From positions 1 to 64,000 of the forward strand of contig NZ_QLME01000005.1 in the NCBI RefSeq assembly GCF_003259895.1: a stretch of DNA of 64,000 bases. The letters are read 5' to 3'. Both the position numbers and the translations under genes were made by a program. This document shows positions 18,141-27,307 of the stretch, in pieces. This DNA comes from Halanaerobium saccharolyticum. GTDB lineage: Bacteria; Bacillota; Halanaerobiia; Halanaerobiales; Halanaerobiaceae. The notes beneath the pieces were generated by a model. It was not told the DNA's origin and ran no database searches. It saw only the letters and a program-made list of their open reading frames with translations. The stretch's first letter is position 1; every line of letters begins with the position of its first letter.

Positions 18141-18920
18141 ATGATGTCTAAATTAATGGCAGGTAAAAAAGGTATAATTATGGGAGTTGCTAATGAAAAA
18201 TCATTGGCCTGGAAGATTGCAGAAAGGTTAAAAGAAGAGGGTGCAGAAACTGCATTTACATATCAAAATGAAAAAATTGGAGAAAAAGTGATCCCTTTAT
18301 TTGAAGGAATAGGGGCAAAAAGTTATCATAAATTAGATATTACAGATGATCAGGAATTTGAAGCAGTTTTTAAGAAAATTGGAGAAGAGTTTGAAGGCGA
18401 ATTTGATTTTATTGTTCATGCAATTGCGGGAGGACCCCGGAAAGAAGATTTAAAAGGTAAATTTGTAAATACTGCTCGAGATAGTTTTCTCCGCAGTATG
18501 GAAATAAGTGTTTATTCTTATGTTAAAGCTCTTCAGCTGGCCTACCCGTTTATGAAAAAGAGTGGTGGCTCAGCAGTTACTCTTACTTATTATGGAGGGG
18601 AGAAAGTCATTCCAAACTATAATATTATGGGGGTTGCTAAGGCTGCTCTTGAGTCTTCGGTTAAATATTTAGCTGCTGATCTTGGTCAGGATGGAATCAG
18701 AGTTAATGCTCTTTCACCCGGGCCAATTTTAACCAGAGCTGCCAGCGGTATTTCTGATTTCAGAGGTTTAATGAAGAGTTTTAAGGAGAAATCACCTTTA
18801 GGAAGATTGGTTAAACAGGAAGAAGTTGCTGCCAGTGCACTTTATTTACTCAGTGATCTTTCAACTATGGTTACCGGGGAGATTATCCATGTAGATGGTG
18901 GCTATCATGTAACAGGATAA
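18141..18920 (+). CDS. fabI: Enoyl-ACP reductase (NADH), FabI
   Basis: 259-residue short-chain-dehydrogenase-type enzyme catalysing the last reduction step in fatty-acid elongation. Signature: MGVANEKSLAWKIA cofactor loop, then Tyr150 and Tyr160-x6-Lys167 (YNIMGVAK), matching FabI Y146/Y156/K163, and a C-terminal GEIIHVDGGYHV. GGGAGG lies before the ATG. It stands alone rather than in a fab cluster. Confidence 0.93.
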   Translation: MMSKLMAGKKGIIMGVANEKSLAWKIAERLKEEGAETAFTYQNEKIGEKVIPLFEGIGAKSYHKLDITDDQEFEAVFKKIGEEFEGEFDFIVHAIAGGPRKEDLKGKFVNTARDSFLRSMEISVYSYVKALQLAYPFMKKSGGSAVTLTYYGGEKVIPNYNIMGVAKAALESSVKYLAADLGQDGIRVNALSPGPILTRAASGISDFRGLMKSFKEKSPLGRLVKQEEVAASALYLLSDLSTMVTGEIIHVDGGYHVTG

Positions 18921-19068
18921 GCTAATCTTTTTATTTTAAATAATAAGATAAATATTTTCTGTATAACATTAAAATAATCTTAGCTGCTAGAAAGCATTAA
19001 AAAATAAATATTTAGAGATAATAAAATTAAGAAGTAAATGACTATAATGATATTCTGGAGGTTTTAAT

Positions 19069-20067
19069 ATGGAAAATAAAAAGCGAGTTTTTTCTGGGGT
19101 TCAGCCCACTGGCCAAATGCATATTGGAAATTATGTAGGAGCCTTAAGTTTGTGGGTAGAAAACCAGAAAAAGTATGATAACATTTTTTGTATTGTTGAT
19201 TTACACGCCCTGACAATTCCTGAGAGTATTAAGCCAGAATACCTGCGAAAAAAGGTAAAAGAAGTTGCTGCTTTGTATCTGGCCTGTGGAATTGATCCTG
19301 AAGAATCTACAATTTTCGTACAGTCTGATGTACCAGAGCACAGCGAATTGACCTGGCTTTTAAACTGTGTGACTCCTGTTGGCTGGTTAGAACGAATGAC
19401 TCAGTTTAAGTCTAAATCAAAAAAGCTAGAATCAGTTGGGACAGGTTTATTTGATTATCCGGTCTTGATGGCATCAGATATTTTGTTGTATAACACAGAT
19501 TTAGTGCCGGTAGGTGAAGATCAAAAACAGCATATAGAAATTACAAGAGATATTGCTCAACGCTTTAATCATTTATATGGAAATGTTCTAAAAGTTCCTG
19601 AAGAATTGATTAGAAAAAGCGGTGCCAGAATAATGGGCTTTGATGATCCGGAAGCTAAAATGAGTAAAAGCACTGGTGAAAGCAAAAAAAGACATGCTAT
19701 TGGACTGCTTGATTCACCTGAGGTTATAAAAGAAACAATAATGAGTGCCACTACTGACTCCAATCGAGAAACAAGATTTGATTATGCCTCACCTGGAATT
19801 AAAAATATGTTAACTTTATATCAGGCTTTGACAAATCAAACTCAAGCAGAAATTGAAAATCATTTTTCGGATGGGAAGTATGGCAAATTAAAAAAAGAAC
19901 TGGCAGAAGTGGTTATTGAAATACTAAAGCCTATCCAGCAAAAATACAAACGAATAATTAATGAAGAAACTTATTTGAATAACGTATTAAAAGAGGGAGA
20001 AGAAAAAGCAGGTGGAATTGCAGCAAAGACAATGGATGAAGTCAAAACAAGTATGGGTTTAAAATAA
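19069..20067 (+). CDS. trpS: Tryptophanyl-tRNA synthetase
   Basis: Class I synthetase of 332 residues, full length. HIGN signature at residues 18-21 and KMSKS near residue 200, with the VGEDQKQHIE segment characteristic of TrpRS. Ribosome site TGGAGG. The 148 bp upstream show no T-box leader. A collapsed second copy lies at 23155-23654. Confidence 0.95.
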   Translation: MENKKRVFSGVQPTGQMHIGNYVGALSLWVENQKKYDNIFCIVDLHALTIPESIKPEYLRKKVKEVAALYLACGIDPEESTIFVQSDVPEHSELTWLLNCVTPVGWLERMTQFKSKSKKLESVGTGLFDYPVLMASDILLYNTDLVPVGEDQKQHIEITRDIAQRFNHLYGNVLKVPEELIRKSGARIMGFDDPEAKMSKSTGESKKRHAIGLLDSPEVIKETIMSATTDSNRETRFDYASPGIKNMLTLYQALTNQTQAEIENHFSDGKYGKLKKELAEVVIEILKPIQQKYKRIINEETYLNNVLKEGEEKAGGIAAKTMDEVKTSMGLK

Positions 20068-20104
20068 CTAGTCTAAAGAAGTAAAAAATGGGTATCTTGT
20101 TTCA

Positions 20105-20812
20105 GCTTATTATTTTATTTTAATATTAAATGGTCTTCTGTTATTGTATTTATCAATAAATTTAGCAATAGAATTTCTATAGTGGGGCTATACTGAGATA
20201 ATGTTTTTGATATACTTCAGCTCTTTTTAATGTACCGTGAAAGCTCTCAATATGAGGTTTTCTTCTGATGTATTTACCATTGTTCTTTCATGAGATATAT
20301 CAAGTTCTCTAATCCTGGTCTGAAACTCTCGACTTCTAAATTGAACGCCATTATCAGTTCTGAGTATCCGATCATCAGTATTTCGGTTTTCTGCTGCTTT
20401 ATTAAGTGCTTTAAGAGCTTCTTTTGTGCGGCAACTTAGGCCTTCGTGATGACTTATAATTTCTCTAGTGAAGACATATATCAAACATATATACCCACTG
20501 ATCATTGTTACCTATATACATCTGGACCAGATCCATCTCCCAGAGCTGGTCAGGTCCAGTTAGTTCGTGTTTTTGTCTTAATTGATATTTTTTAGGTTTT
20601 GGAACTATTTTATCCTGCAGGAGATCTAAAGCCTCCATAATGCGGTAAATTCGCTTGTGATTAACTTTCAGATTTTCTGTATAGTTCAATCAGTTATCAT
20701 TCTGTAGTCCAGATGCGGAGACTCATCACAGTAATCTTTAATCATTTGAACAATGTCTTCCTGGACTTTATGTTGGCCAATAATTTTTTTCATCTCTTTG
20801 AATTATTCGTCT
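20105..20812 (-). pseudogene. IS3-family OrfB (DDE transposase) remnant
   Basis: On the minus strand from 20812: EMKKIIGQHKVQEDIVQMIKD, then NHKRIYRIMEALDLL, TGPDQLWEMDLVQMYIGNNDQW (first DDE Asp), RTDNGVQF (second), HIESFHGTLKRAEVYQ (Glu) and FIDKYNNRRPFNI. All of the DDE core is recognisable but spread over three frames with stops, so it is dead. The N-terminus is cut near 20812. Confidence 0.85.
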
Positions 20813-20839
20813 CGGGAGGTAAATAAAATTAAAATATTA

Positions 20840-21094
20840 ATGAAATTAGGTATCAGTTTATTATCTGGATTTTTAATAACTACATTAACTTTTGTCCCTA
20901 TTATATCAATGATTGTAGGTTTAGTAGCTTTTCCAATTCTTAGTATACCTGGTTTTGAAAGTACCGGTAAACATGTTGAATATGGATTTATGTGGCTGAC
21001 TTTAAAATCAGTTGAAAGTTGGATATTATTCATATTATATTTTTCAATTCTAAGTTTTATTGTTCTTTGGCTAGTAAGTTTTATTAAAAATTAA
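20840..21094 (+). CDS. Small membrane protein of unknown function
   Basis: 84 residues with three hydrophobic segments (LLSGFLITTLTFVPIISMIVG; ILFILYFSILSFIVLWLVS). GGGAGG at 20814 is about 20 bp from the chosen ATG, too far for a good start, so the true start may be a non-ATG codon or the gene may have been trimmed by the neighbouring IS remnant. Confidence 0.45.
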   Translation: MKLGISLLSGFLITTLTFVPIISMIVGLVAFPILSIPGFESTGKHVEYGFMWLTLKSVESWILFILYFSILSFIVLWLVSFIKN

Positions 21095-21172
21095 ATAAGA
21101 TAAATGGGGACAAAGCTAAATTATCTAAGATTTATTCGAATTTAGCTCACTTAATATGAAAGGAAGATTTAA

Positions 21173-21580
21173 ATGAATAAATATAAAGTAATAAGAAAAC
21201 CTCCAACAGTTGAAGATTATCTCAATATTAGAAATAATACTACGCTTGGTCCTCGAGATGAAGCAGGGGCTCGAAAGGGTGTTCAAAACTGTTGGTTCGG
21301 AGTGCATATTAAAGATAGTGAGAAGACAGTAGCAATGGGACGAATAATTGGAGATGGAGGATGCACGTTTCAAATTACAGATATTGCTGTATTACCTCAA
21401 TGTCAAGGAAAAGGTTTAGGTAAGAAAATTATGGAAGTGCTTATGGAGTATTATCGAGAAAATGCACCAAAAGATGCATATTTGAGTTTAATAGCAGATG
21501 GAGAGGCTAAATTCTTATATCAAAAATTTGGATTTAAAGCTACAGCACCAGAATCAATCGGTATGCGCTATATTAAATAA
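21173..21580 (+). CDS. GNAT-family N-acetyltransferase
   Basis: 135 residues, complete. The acetyl-CoA loop is in ITDIAVLPQCQGKGLGKKIME (Q/R-x-x-G-x-G/A pattern, QGKGLG), and the C-terminal beta-bulge region FLYQKFGFKATAPESIGM is normal. Substrate unknown. GAAAGGAAG precedes the start. Confidence 0.85.
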   Translation: MNKYKVIRKPPTVEDYLNIRNNTTLGPRDEAGARKGVQNCWFGVHIKDSEKTVAMGRIIGDGGCTFQITDIAVLPQCQGKGLGKKIMEVLMEYYRENAPKDAYLSLIADGEAKFLYQKFGFKATAPESIGMRYIK

Positions 21581-21779
21581 AGTTTACTATTTCTGATAAT
21601 TAAGTAATCATGGCCTATTATATAATTTGTTTATATTTTAAAGACCCAATGTTGACTTATCAGAAAATATGATCAAAAGAGCTATAAAAGAGAAGTCATC
21701 TCTTCTGTTTAAAGTAGTCTACACTACTATAAATGGGAATAATTTAAATAGATTAAAAACATGGTCTCCATTTTTAACT

Positions 21780-22380
21780 CCGGTAGCTGCTGGGAGAACA
21801 GTGCATATATTGCTTAAATACCTTTGAAAAATAGCTGGGGGTGTTAAAGCCTGTCCTGTAGCAAGTTTCTGTTACCGGAATACTTGTATCCTTCAGTAAT
21901 CGAGCAGCAACAGAAAGTCATTATTTAAGTAGATAAACTACCAGTGAACTATTAATAGTATTTTTAAAACAGCGAAAACATTCTCGCTGACTGATACTGG
22001 CTGCTGCAGCAATTTGGTCTACCTTAACCTTGCTGGCATAATTATTGTGAATAAAATCCAGCATTTTTTTAATTCTCAGAGTATCAGTATTATTATTTTG
22101 TAACTCTTTGTCAATCACAGGCTGCATATTTTTAATTATTAGGTAAAAAGCTCGGGAAAGATTATCGCGTACTAGAAATTAAAAACCATAGGTTTGACTT
22201 TTATACTCCTGATAAGCATTTAGAATAGCCTTGATTATTTCCTACAATCTGTATAGAATGAAGTACGTTTGAATTAATAAAAGCGCCCTCACCTTTTTTT
22301 AGGGTAAATCCATTTTCTCCAAGATTAGTGTGGATCATCCCCTTAGACAAAAAATTCAGTATGGCAGTATAATTATATAA
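21780..22380 (-). pseudogene. AraC-family regulator remnant
   Basis: The best-preserved part (22127-21921) reads IKKMLDFIHNNYASKVKVDQIAAAASISQRECFRCFKN, the first helix-turn-helix of AraC proteins. Upstream, GENGFTLKKGEGAFINSNVLHSI is the cupin-type sensor domain, and downstream a second helix-turn-helix can be traced. Several stops and frame changes interrupt it. Confidence 0.75.
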
Positions 22381-22520
22381 TAAGGCAATTTAATTATTGT
22401 TTATCAATTTTATTGTCAATATAATTATATTCAACAGTTAAACTTCTGTCAATAAATAATTTACTCAGTTGATTGAAATTGCTGAGAATTTAACTGGTTT
22501 TTTCTCAGGGGAGTGTTATT

Positions 22521-22991
22521 ATGAAAACTGTGATTTTTAAGTTTGAAGGGGTTTTATTTCAGAAGCAGAAAAACGGTGATTTTGCGCTTAGATGTGGAAC
22601 TAGATTTTTATTAAAAGAGTTAAAAATAAGACAGATTCAGTCTTTGCTAATTCAGGAAACTAGAAGTTTAGATGTTGGTTTTTATCTTACTAAATTCAAT
22701 TTAAATAATTATTTTAAATCTAAAAATATAGTTTGGGTTAAAAACCATGTTTCTGATAAAATAATTTCTAATTTTTATCAAAATATAATGGAACTGACCA
22801 AACTAGAACCAGAGAATTGTCTAGTTTTTGAAGATAATATTTCCGGGATTAGGGCGGCTAGAAAAGCTAAAATCGGTAATATAGTTGCTCTGGTTTCAGC
22901 GTCAGATAAATATAAGTATTTAAATCTAACAGAAGTTGATGATGTAATCAACAACTTTCACCAGTTTAATCGTCTACTTTTAAGAACTTGA
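22521..22991 (+). CDS. HAD-like protein without the catalytic aspartates
   Basis: 156 residues, shorter than the ~215 usual for the family. The motif I position reads FKFEGVLF where active enzymes have FDFDGTL, so the nucleophile Asp is Lys and the acid/base Asp is Glu. The cap domain is largely missing. Motif IV FEDNISGIRAA and the C-terminus are intact and closely match the fragment at 10652. AGGGGAG gives a good ribosome site and the frame is open, so it may be expressed as a non-catalytic protein or be at an early stage of decay. Confidence 0.6.
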   Translation: MKTVIFKFEGVLFQKQKNGDFALRCGTRFLLKELKIRQIQSLLIQETRSLDVGFYLTKFNLNNYFKSKNIVWVKNHVSDKIISNFYQNIMELTKLEPENCLVFEDNISGIRAARKAKIGNIVALVSASDKYKYLNLTEVDDVINNFHQFNRLLLRT

Positions 22992-23154
22992 ATCTAAAAA
23001 CATAAATTTTACAATCTGAATTTGTGTTTTAAAAAACCAGCCATTTTTTTACTTTAGATTATATTAAATGATAAAATGAACTATATTTAATTAATAGTTC
23101 GATAATTATCTAGAAGTAAAATAGAATTATAAAAAATAAGATACAATTACGTAA

Positions 23155-23654
23155 GGGCAAATACATATTGGAAATTATGTAGGAAATTTAAGTTTATGGG
23201 TAGAAAACCAGAAGAAGTATGATAACATTTTTTGTATTGTTGATTTACACGTTCTAACAATTCCTTAGAGTATTAAACCAGAATATCTGCGAAAAAGATA
23301 AAAGAAGTTGCTGCACTGTATCTGGCCTGTGGAATTGATCCTGAAGGATCTATAATTTTTGTATAGTCTGATGTAGCAGAGCACAGCGAGTTGATCTGGC
23401 TTTTAAACTGTGTGACTCCTGTTGGCTGGTTAGAGCGAATGACCCAGTTTAAGTCTAAATCAAAAAACTAGAACCTGTGGGAACCGGTTTATTTAATTAT
23501 TCAGTTTGGTTTGCTTGAGGCCCCGGTGCTAATAAGAGAAACTATAATGAGTGCCACTACTGACTCCAATCGAGAAACAAGATTTGATTATGCCTCACCT
23601 GGAATTGCAGCAGAGACAATGGGTAAAGTTAAAACAAGCATGGGATTAAAATAA
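23155..23654 (+). pseudogene. Collapsed second copy of trpS
   Basis: Nucleotide similarity to the trpS gene at 19069 is very high over several blocks: GGGCAAATACATATTGGAAA (HIGN region), the block ACTCCTGTTGGCTGGTTAGA, and ACTATAATGAGTGCCACTAC through GATTATGCCTCACCTGGAAT. It ends with the same last codons (ATGGGATTAAAATAA). The start, a middle piece including KMSKS, and a late piece are deleted, and TAG/TGA stops are present. About half the gene length remains. Confidence 0.9.
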
Positions 23655-23684
23655 CTAAGTTGAATTATAAAGTCGGTGATTAAT

Positions 23685-24323
23685 ATGAATAAAAAAATTA
23701 ATATTGCAGTTAAAATAGTAATTATTATCTTATTAATTTATACCTGGAGATTAATTGAGGCTAATAGATCAGCTATAAACAAATTTTACATCTATCTATA
23801 TTTAGTTCTAGTTAGCTGCAGTTTATTATCTGATAAATATTTTTATAAGGGACAAAAAACTGAAAATAGGAAGTCATACCTTGCAACAAGTCATTATTTA
23901 TCATTAACCTGGTTTGTTGCATTAATAGTTCCGGTGATCGAATATCTGTATCTGCAGCGATATAATATTTTCTTTACAATACTTGGAAGTATATTAATTA
24001 TTTCGGGGATAATAATTCGGGGGCTGGCAATTAAAAGACTGGGCAAGTTTTTTTCAAGAGATATAGAAAACTGGGAAGAACAGAAAATAATCAAATCTGG
24101 AATTTATAAATATATCAGGCACCCGGCTTATACAGGTAATATAATACAGATAACTGCCTTCCCTCTAGTTTTGAATTCATATTATAGTCTCCTTCTTTCA
24201 TTAATAACGATAACTGGATTTTTATGGCGAATAAAAGTTGAAGAAAAATTTTTGGTTGATAAACTACCGGAGTATAAAGAATATATGGAGAAAACAAAAA
24301 GATTGATACCTAAAATCTGGTAG
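23685..24323 (+). CDS. Isoprenylcysteine carboxyl methyltransferase-like protein
   Basis: 212 residues with five or so membrane helices. Signature SGIYKYIRHPAYTGNII near residue 145, then RIKVEEKFLVDKLPEYKEYM and a C-terminal LIPKIW. This ICMT/PEMT-like family methylates membrane-linked substrates with SAM; the bacterial substrate is unknown. A shorter relative sits in the cassette array (4917). Start set at ATG 23685; the ribosome site GGTGAT is weak. Confidence 0.75.
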   Translation: MNKKINIAVKIVIIILLIYTWRLIEANRSAINKFYIYLYLVLVSCSLLSDKYFYKGQKTENRKSYLATSHYLSLTWFVALIVPVIEYLYLQRYNIFFTILGSILIISGIIIRGLAIKRLGKFFSRDIENWEEQKIIKSGIYKYIRHPAYTGNIIQITAFPLVLNSYYSLLLSLITITGFLWRIKVEEKFLVDKLPEYKEYMEKTKRLIPKIW

Positions 24324-24438
24324 TAAAAACTTAAACGGGGTAGTTGAAGCGAAAGATCAATTACCTGAGGAAATAAGAGTATTTTTTATTAAATTCTAGT
24401 AATTTACTTATATTTTTAAATGTGGAATTATATTAGGT

Positions 24439-24507
24439 TTGATATATTTACAGGCATATCGTATACTATAATGGACTACTTTAGTTTTGCAGTAGTCTAT
24501 TTTTTTG
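24439..24507 (+). promoter_or_regulatory. Promoter followed at once by terminator-like hairpin
   Basis: TTGATA (24439) and TATACT (24462) are 17 bp apart. From 24474, GACTACT pairs with AGTAGTC (24491) and a run of eight T-rich bases follows. The hairpin would start at about the first transcribed base. It may end transcription from upstream genes or act as an attenuator for the iron operon. Confidence 0.5.
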
Positions 24508-24515
24508 CAATTAAA

Positions 24516-24530
24516 TGAGAATCGATTTCA
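24516..24530. promoter_or_regulatory. Fur-box-like operator of the siderophore ABC operon
   Basis: TGAGAATCGATTTCA matches the Fur consensus TGATAATNATTATCA at 10 of 14 specified positions and has the 7-1-7 layout. It lies 50 bp upstream of the first gene of an iron uptake operon. Confidence 0.55.
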
Positions 24531-24579
24531 TTTTCAATTAGATTTAATTAGTATTTTATCAATCTGGGAGGTGCATTTT

Positions 24580-25419
24580 ATTTTATTAAAAACTAAGGAT
24601 TTAAATGTTGGCTATGATGATACCCTGGTGGTTAAAGGTTTGAATATAGAAATTTCTGAACATAAAATAACAGCAATTATTGGAGCCAACGGCAGTGGTA
24701 AATCAACTTTGCTCAAAGCTCTGACCAGAATAATACCCTATAATTCGGGTGAAATAATTTTAGATGGTCAAAATATAAACAGTACTGATACCAGAGAACT
24801 GGCAAAAAAAATATCAATTCTGCCCCAGACTCAGGAAATGGCTACTGGAATGACAGTAGGAGAATTAGTTTCCTATGGTCGTTTTCCTTATCAGAGTGGG
24901 TTAGGAAGATTAACTAAAAAGGATTATGAAGTGATCAACTGGGCGCTGGAGGTTACCGGAACAGATGAGTTTAAGTATCGTTCTGTAGATGCTCTTTCTG
25001 GAGGCCAGAGACAGCGGGTCTGGATTGCTATGGCCCTGGCCCAGGAGACTGACACCATATTTTTAGATGAACCTACTACCTATCTTGATCTGGCCCACCA
25101 ATTAGAAGTACTAAAACTGCTGGATGATTTAAATAAAAGGCAGGGAAGAACAATTATTATGGTGCTGCATGATTTAAACCAGGCAGCTAGATTTGCAGAT
25201 TATATTATTGCAATGAAAGATGGAAAAGTCGTTAAAGCTGGTGATCCGGAAGAAGTAATTTCTGCATCAGTATTAAAAGAAATATTCAATATTGATGCTT
25301 TGATTGGGAGAGATCCGATAACAGATAAACCAATGTGTGTAACCTATAATATTATAAATGGAGGAGACAAAGATGAAAAAAATTATAACAATTACGCTGA
25401 TACTGCTTCTGGCTTTTAG
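24580..25419 (+). CDS. Iron-siderophore ABC transporter ATPase (FecE/FepC type)
   Basis: Walker A GANGSGKST, Q-loop LPQTQ, signature LSGGQRQR, Walker B IFLDEPTTYLD, H-loop VLHDLNQ: all intact. It couples ATP use to uptake through the two permeases downstream. The start is unusual. GGGAGGTG at 24566 points to ATT 24580 (then LLKTKDLNVG); no ATG/GTG/TTG lies at proper spacing, and a TTG at 24505 would add 25 unlike residues. The C-terminus overlaps the binding-protein gene by 47 bp. Confidence 0.88.
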   Translation: MLLKTKDLNVGYDDTLVVKGLNIEISEHKITAIIGANGSGKSTLLKALTRIIPYNSGEIILDGQNINSTDTRELAKKISILPQTQEMATGMTVGELVSYGRFPYQSGLGRLTKKDYEVINWALEVTGTDEFKYRSVDALSGGQRQRVWIAMALAQETDTIFLDEPTTYLDLAHQLEVLKLLDDLNKRQGRTIIMVLHDLNQAARFADYIIAMKDGKVVKAGDPEEVISASVLKEIFNIDALIGRDPITDKPMCVTYNIINGGDKDEKNYNNYADTASGF

Positions 25420-26260
25420 TCTAAATTCTGCTGTGCTGGCAGAAAACAAGGGAGAAATGATTACATATCAATCAGAAAATGGACCCGTAGAAGTGCCTGC
25501 TAATCCGGAGCGGGTAATAGTACTTTCTTCTTTTACCGGTAATGTACTTGCTTTAGATGTTAATTTAGTGGGAGTAGATTCCTGGTCAAAAAGCAATCCC
25601 AATTATGATCTGGAAGCTGTTCCGGCAGTAACTGATGAGAATTTAGAAAAAATACTGGAGCTTAATCCTGATTTGATTATTGGTCTCTCTAATATCAAAA
25701 ATTTAAGTAGATTAAATAAAATTGCGCCAACTGTAACTTTTACTTATGGTAAGCTTGATTATCTGGAACAGCATTTAGAGATTGCTAAACTGCTGAATAA
25801 AGAAGAAGAGGCTAGAGCCTGGATTCAAGACTTCAAAACAAGAGCTCAGGCAGCAGGAGAGGAAATTAAAGATAAGATCGGTGAAGATGCAACTGTGACT
25901 GTGATTGAGAATTTTGATAAGGAATTATATGTTTTTGGAGAAAACTGGGCCCGGGGAACAGAAATCTTATATCAGGAAATGGAACTGAAGATGCCTGAGA
26001 GAGTTAAGGAACTGGCACTGGAAGCTGGTTTTCATGCCCTTTCTTTTGAAGTGTTACCTGAAGTTGCCGGGGATTATCTAATCATTAGCAAAAATTCTGA
26101 GACAGATACATCATTCCAGGAAACAGAAACCTATAAAAATATTCCTGCAGTTGAAAATGGCAGAGTCTTTGAGGCAGATTCCAAAAAGTTTTATTTTAAT
26201 GATCCAATTACTTTAGAATATCAACTGGAGTTTATAAAAGAGAGCTTTCTAAATAACTAA
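25373..26260 (+). CDS. Periplasmic iron-siderophore-binding protein
   Basis: 295 residues. The signal peptide ends AVLA-EN with no lipobox cysteine, so the mature protein should be soluble rather than a lipoprotein, as in bacteria with an outer membrane. Body of the FepB/BtuF-like class III fold: NPERVIVLSSFTGNVLALDV, ELNPDLIIGLSNI and TVTFTYG. Ribosome site GGAGGAG; start overlaps the ATPase gene. Confidence 0.88.
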   Translation: MKKIITITLILLLAFSLNSAVLAENKGEMITYQSENGPVEVPANPERVIVLSSFTGNVLALDVNLVGVDSWSKSNPNYDLEAVPAVTDENLEKILELNPDLIIGLSNIKNLSRLNKIAPTVTFTYGKLDYLEQHLEIAKLLNKEEEARAWIQDFKTRAQAAGEEIKDKIGEDATVTVIENFDKELYVFGENWARGTEILYQEMELKMPERVKELALEAGFHALSFEVLPEVAGDYLIISKNSETDTSFQETETYKNIPAVENGRVFEADSKKFYFNDPITLEYQLEFIKESFLNN

Positions 26261-26284
26261 TCTTGATAATAAAGAGGTTTTTTT

Positions 26285-27307
26285 ATGAAATTTGATCTAA
26301 AGAAAAATAAAGTGAATAGCTTATCTTTTAGTTTTATTCTACTTGCCAGTCTGTTAATTTTAGTAGCTAGTTTTTTTCTGGCAGTAGTCTTTGGTGCAGC
26401 TGAGATTTCTGCAGCTCAGGTCTGGCAGGCCCTAACTGCTTCTGGAACTGGAGATGATATTTTAATAATTCAGGAAATCCGGCTGCCCCGGGCAGTAGCA
26501 GCTGTAGTTGTTGGAGCAGCTCTGGCAGTGGCTGGAGCCATCATGCAGGGAATGACCAGAAATCCCCTGGCTGATCCGGGTTTATTTGGACTGACTGCTG
26601 GGGCAAATGCCGCTCTGGCTCTGGCAATTGCACTTTTCCCTGCACTCAATTATTTTGGAAATATACTTGCCAGTTTTATCGGAGCTGCAGTGGGAGCTGG
26701 ACTGGTATTTGGAATTTCTTCTCTGAATAAAAAAGGATTTTCTCCTTTTAGAATTGTACTTGCTGGTTCTGCAGTTTCTACATTTCTTTATGCTTTAGCA
26801 AAAGGGATTAGTCTCTATTTTCAGATTTCAAAAAATGTCTCAATGTGGACTGCAGGTGGACTGGTTGGTATCTCCTGGACACAGCTAAAACTGATAATTC
26901 CTTTTGTGTTGGTCGGTCTGGCAGCTACTTTTTTTCTGTCCAGACAGCTAACTATCCTCAGTTTAAAAGAGGAAATTGCGGTTGGTCTGGGACAAAACAT
27001 CTTTAGAATTAAGGTATTTTTATTTATTATTATCATTGTTCTAACCGGAGCTTCGGTTGCCCTGGTTGGAAATATAGTCTTTTTAGGGTTAATGATTCCT
27101 CATATTGTGCGGGCAGCTGTGGGTAGAGATTACCGCTTTGTGCTGCCGCTTTCTGCACTCTCAGGTTCTGCTTTTATGCTGCTGGCTGATCTGCTGGCAA
27201 GAACCATCAATGCTCCCTATGAAACTCCAGTTGTAGCAGTTGTTGCCATGCTGGGACTTCCGTTCTTTTTAATAATTGTCAACAAAAGGAGAAGAGATTT
27301 TGCATGA
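26285..27307 (+). CDS. Iron-siderophore ABC permease (FecCD family), first subunit
   Basis: 340 residues, about ten helices. Family motifs: RLPRAVAAVVVGAALAVAGAIMQGMTRNPLADPGLFGLTAGA and GLMIPHIVRAAVGRDYR, the latter holding the EAA-like glycine that contacts the ATPase. It overlaps the second permease by 4 bp; the two should form a heterodimer. G+C is higher here than in the flanking genes. Confidence 0.92.
   Translation: MKFDLKKNKVNSLSFSFILLASLLILVASFFLAVVFGAAEISAAQVWQALTASGTGDDILIIQEIRLPRAVAAVVVGAALAVAGAIMQGMTRNPLADPGLFGLTAGANAALALAIALFPALNYFGNILASFIGAAVGAGLVFGISSLNKKGFSPFRIVLAGSAVSTFLYALAKGISLYFQISKNVSMWTAGGLVGISWTQLKLIIPFVLVGLAATFFLSRQLTILSLKEEIAVGLGQNIFRIKVFLFIIIIVLTGASVALVGNIVFLGLMIPHIVRAAVGRDYRFVLPLSALSGSAFMLLADLLARTINAPYETPVVAVVAMLGLPFFLIIVNKRRRDFA

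Noticed and set aside
18921-19068. T-box leader before trpS
   Set aside because: Only 148 bp, no specifier loop, no T-box sequence, no terminator/antiterminator.
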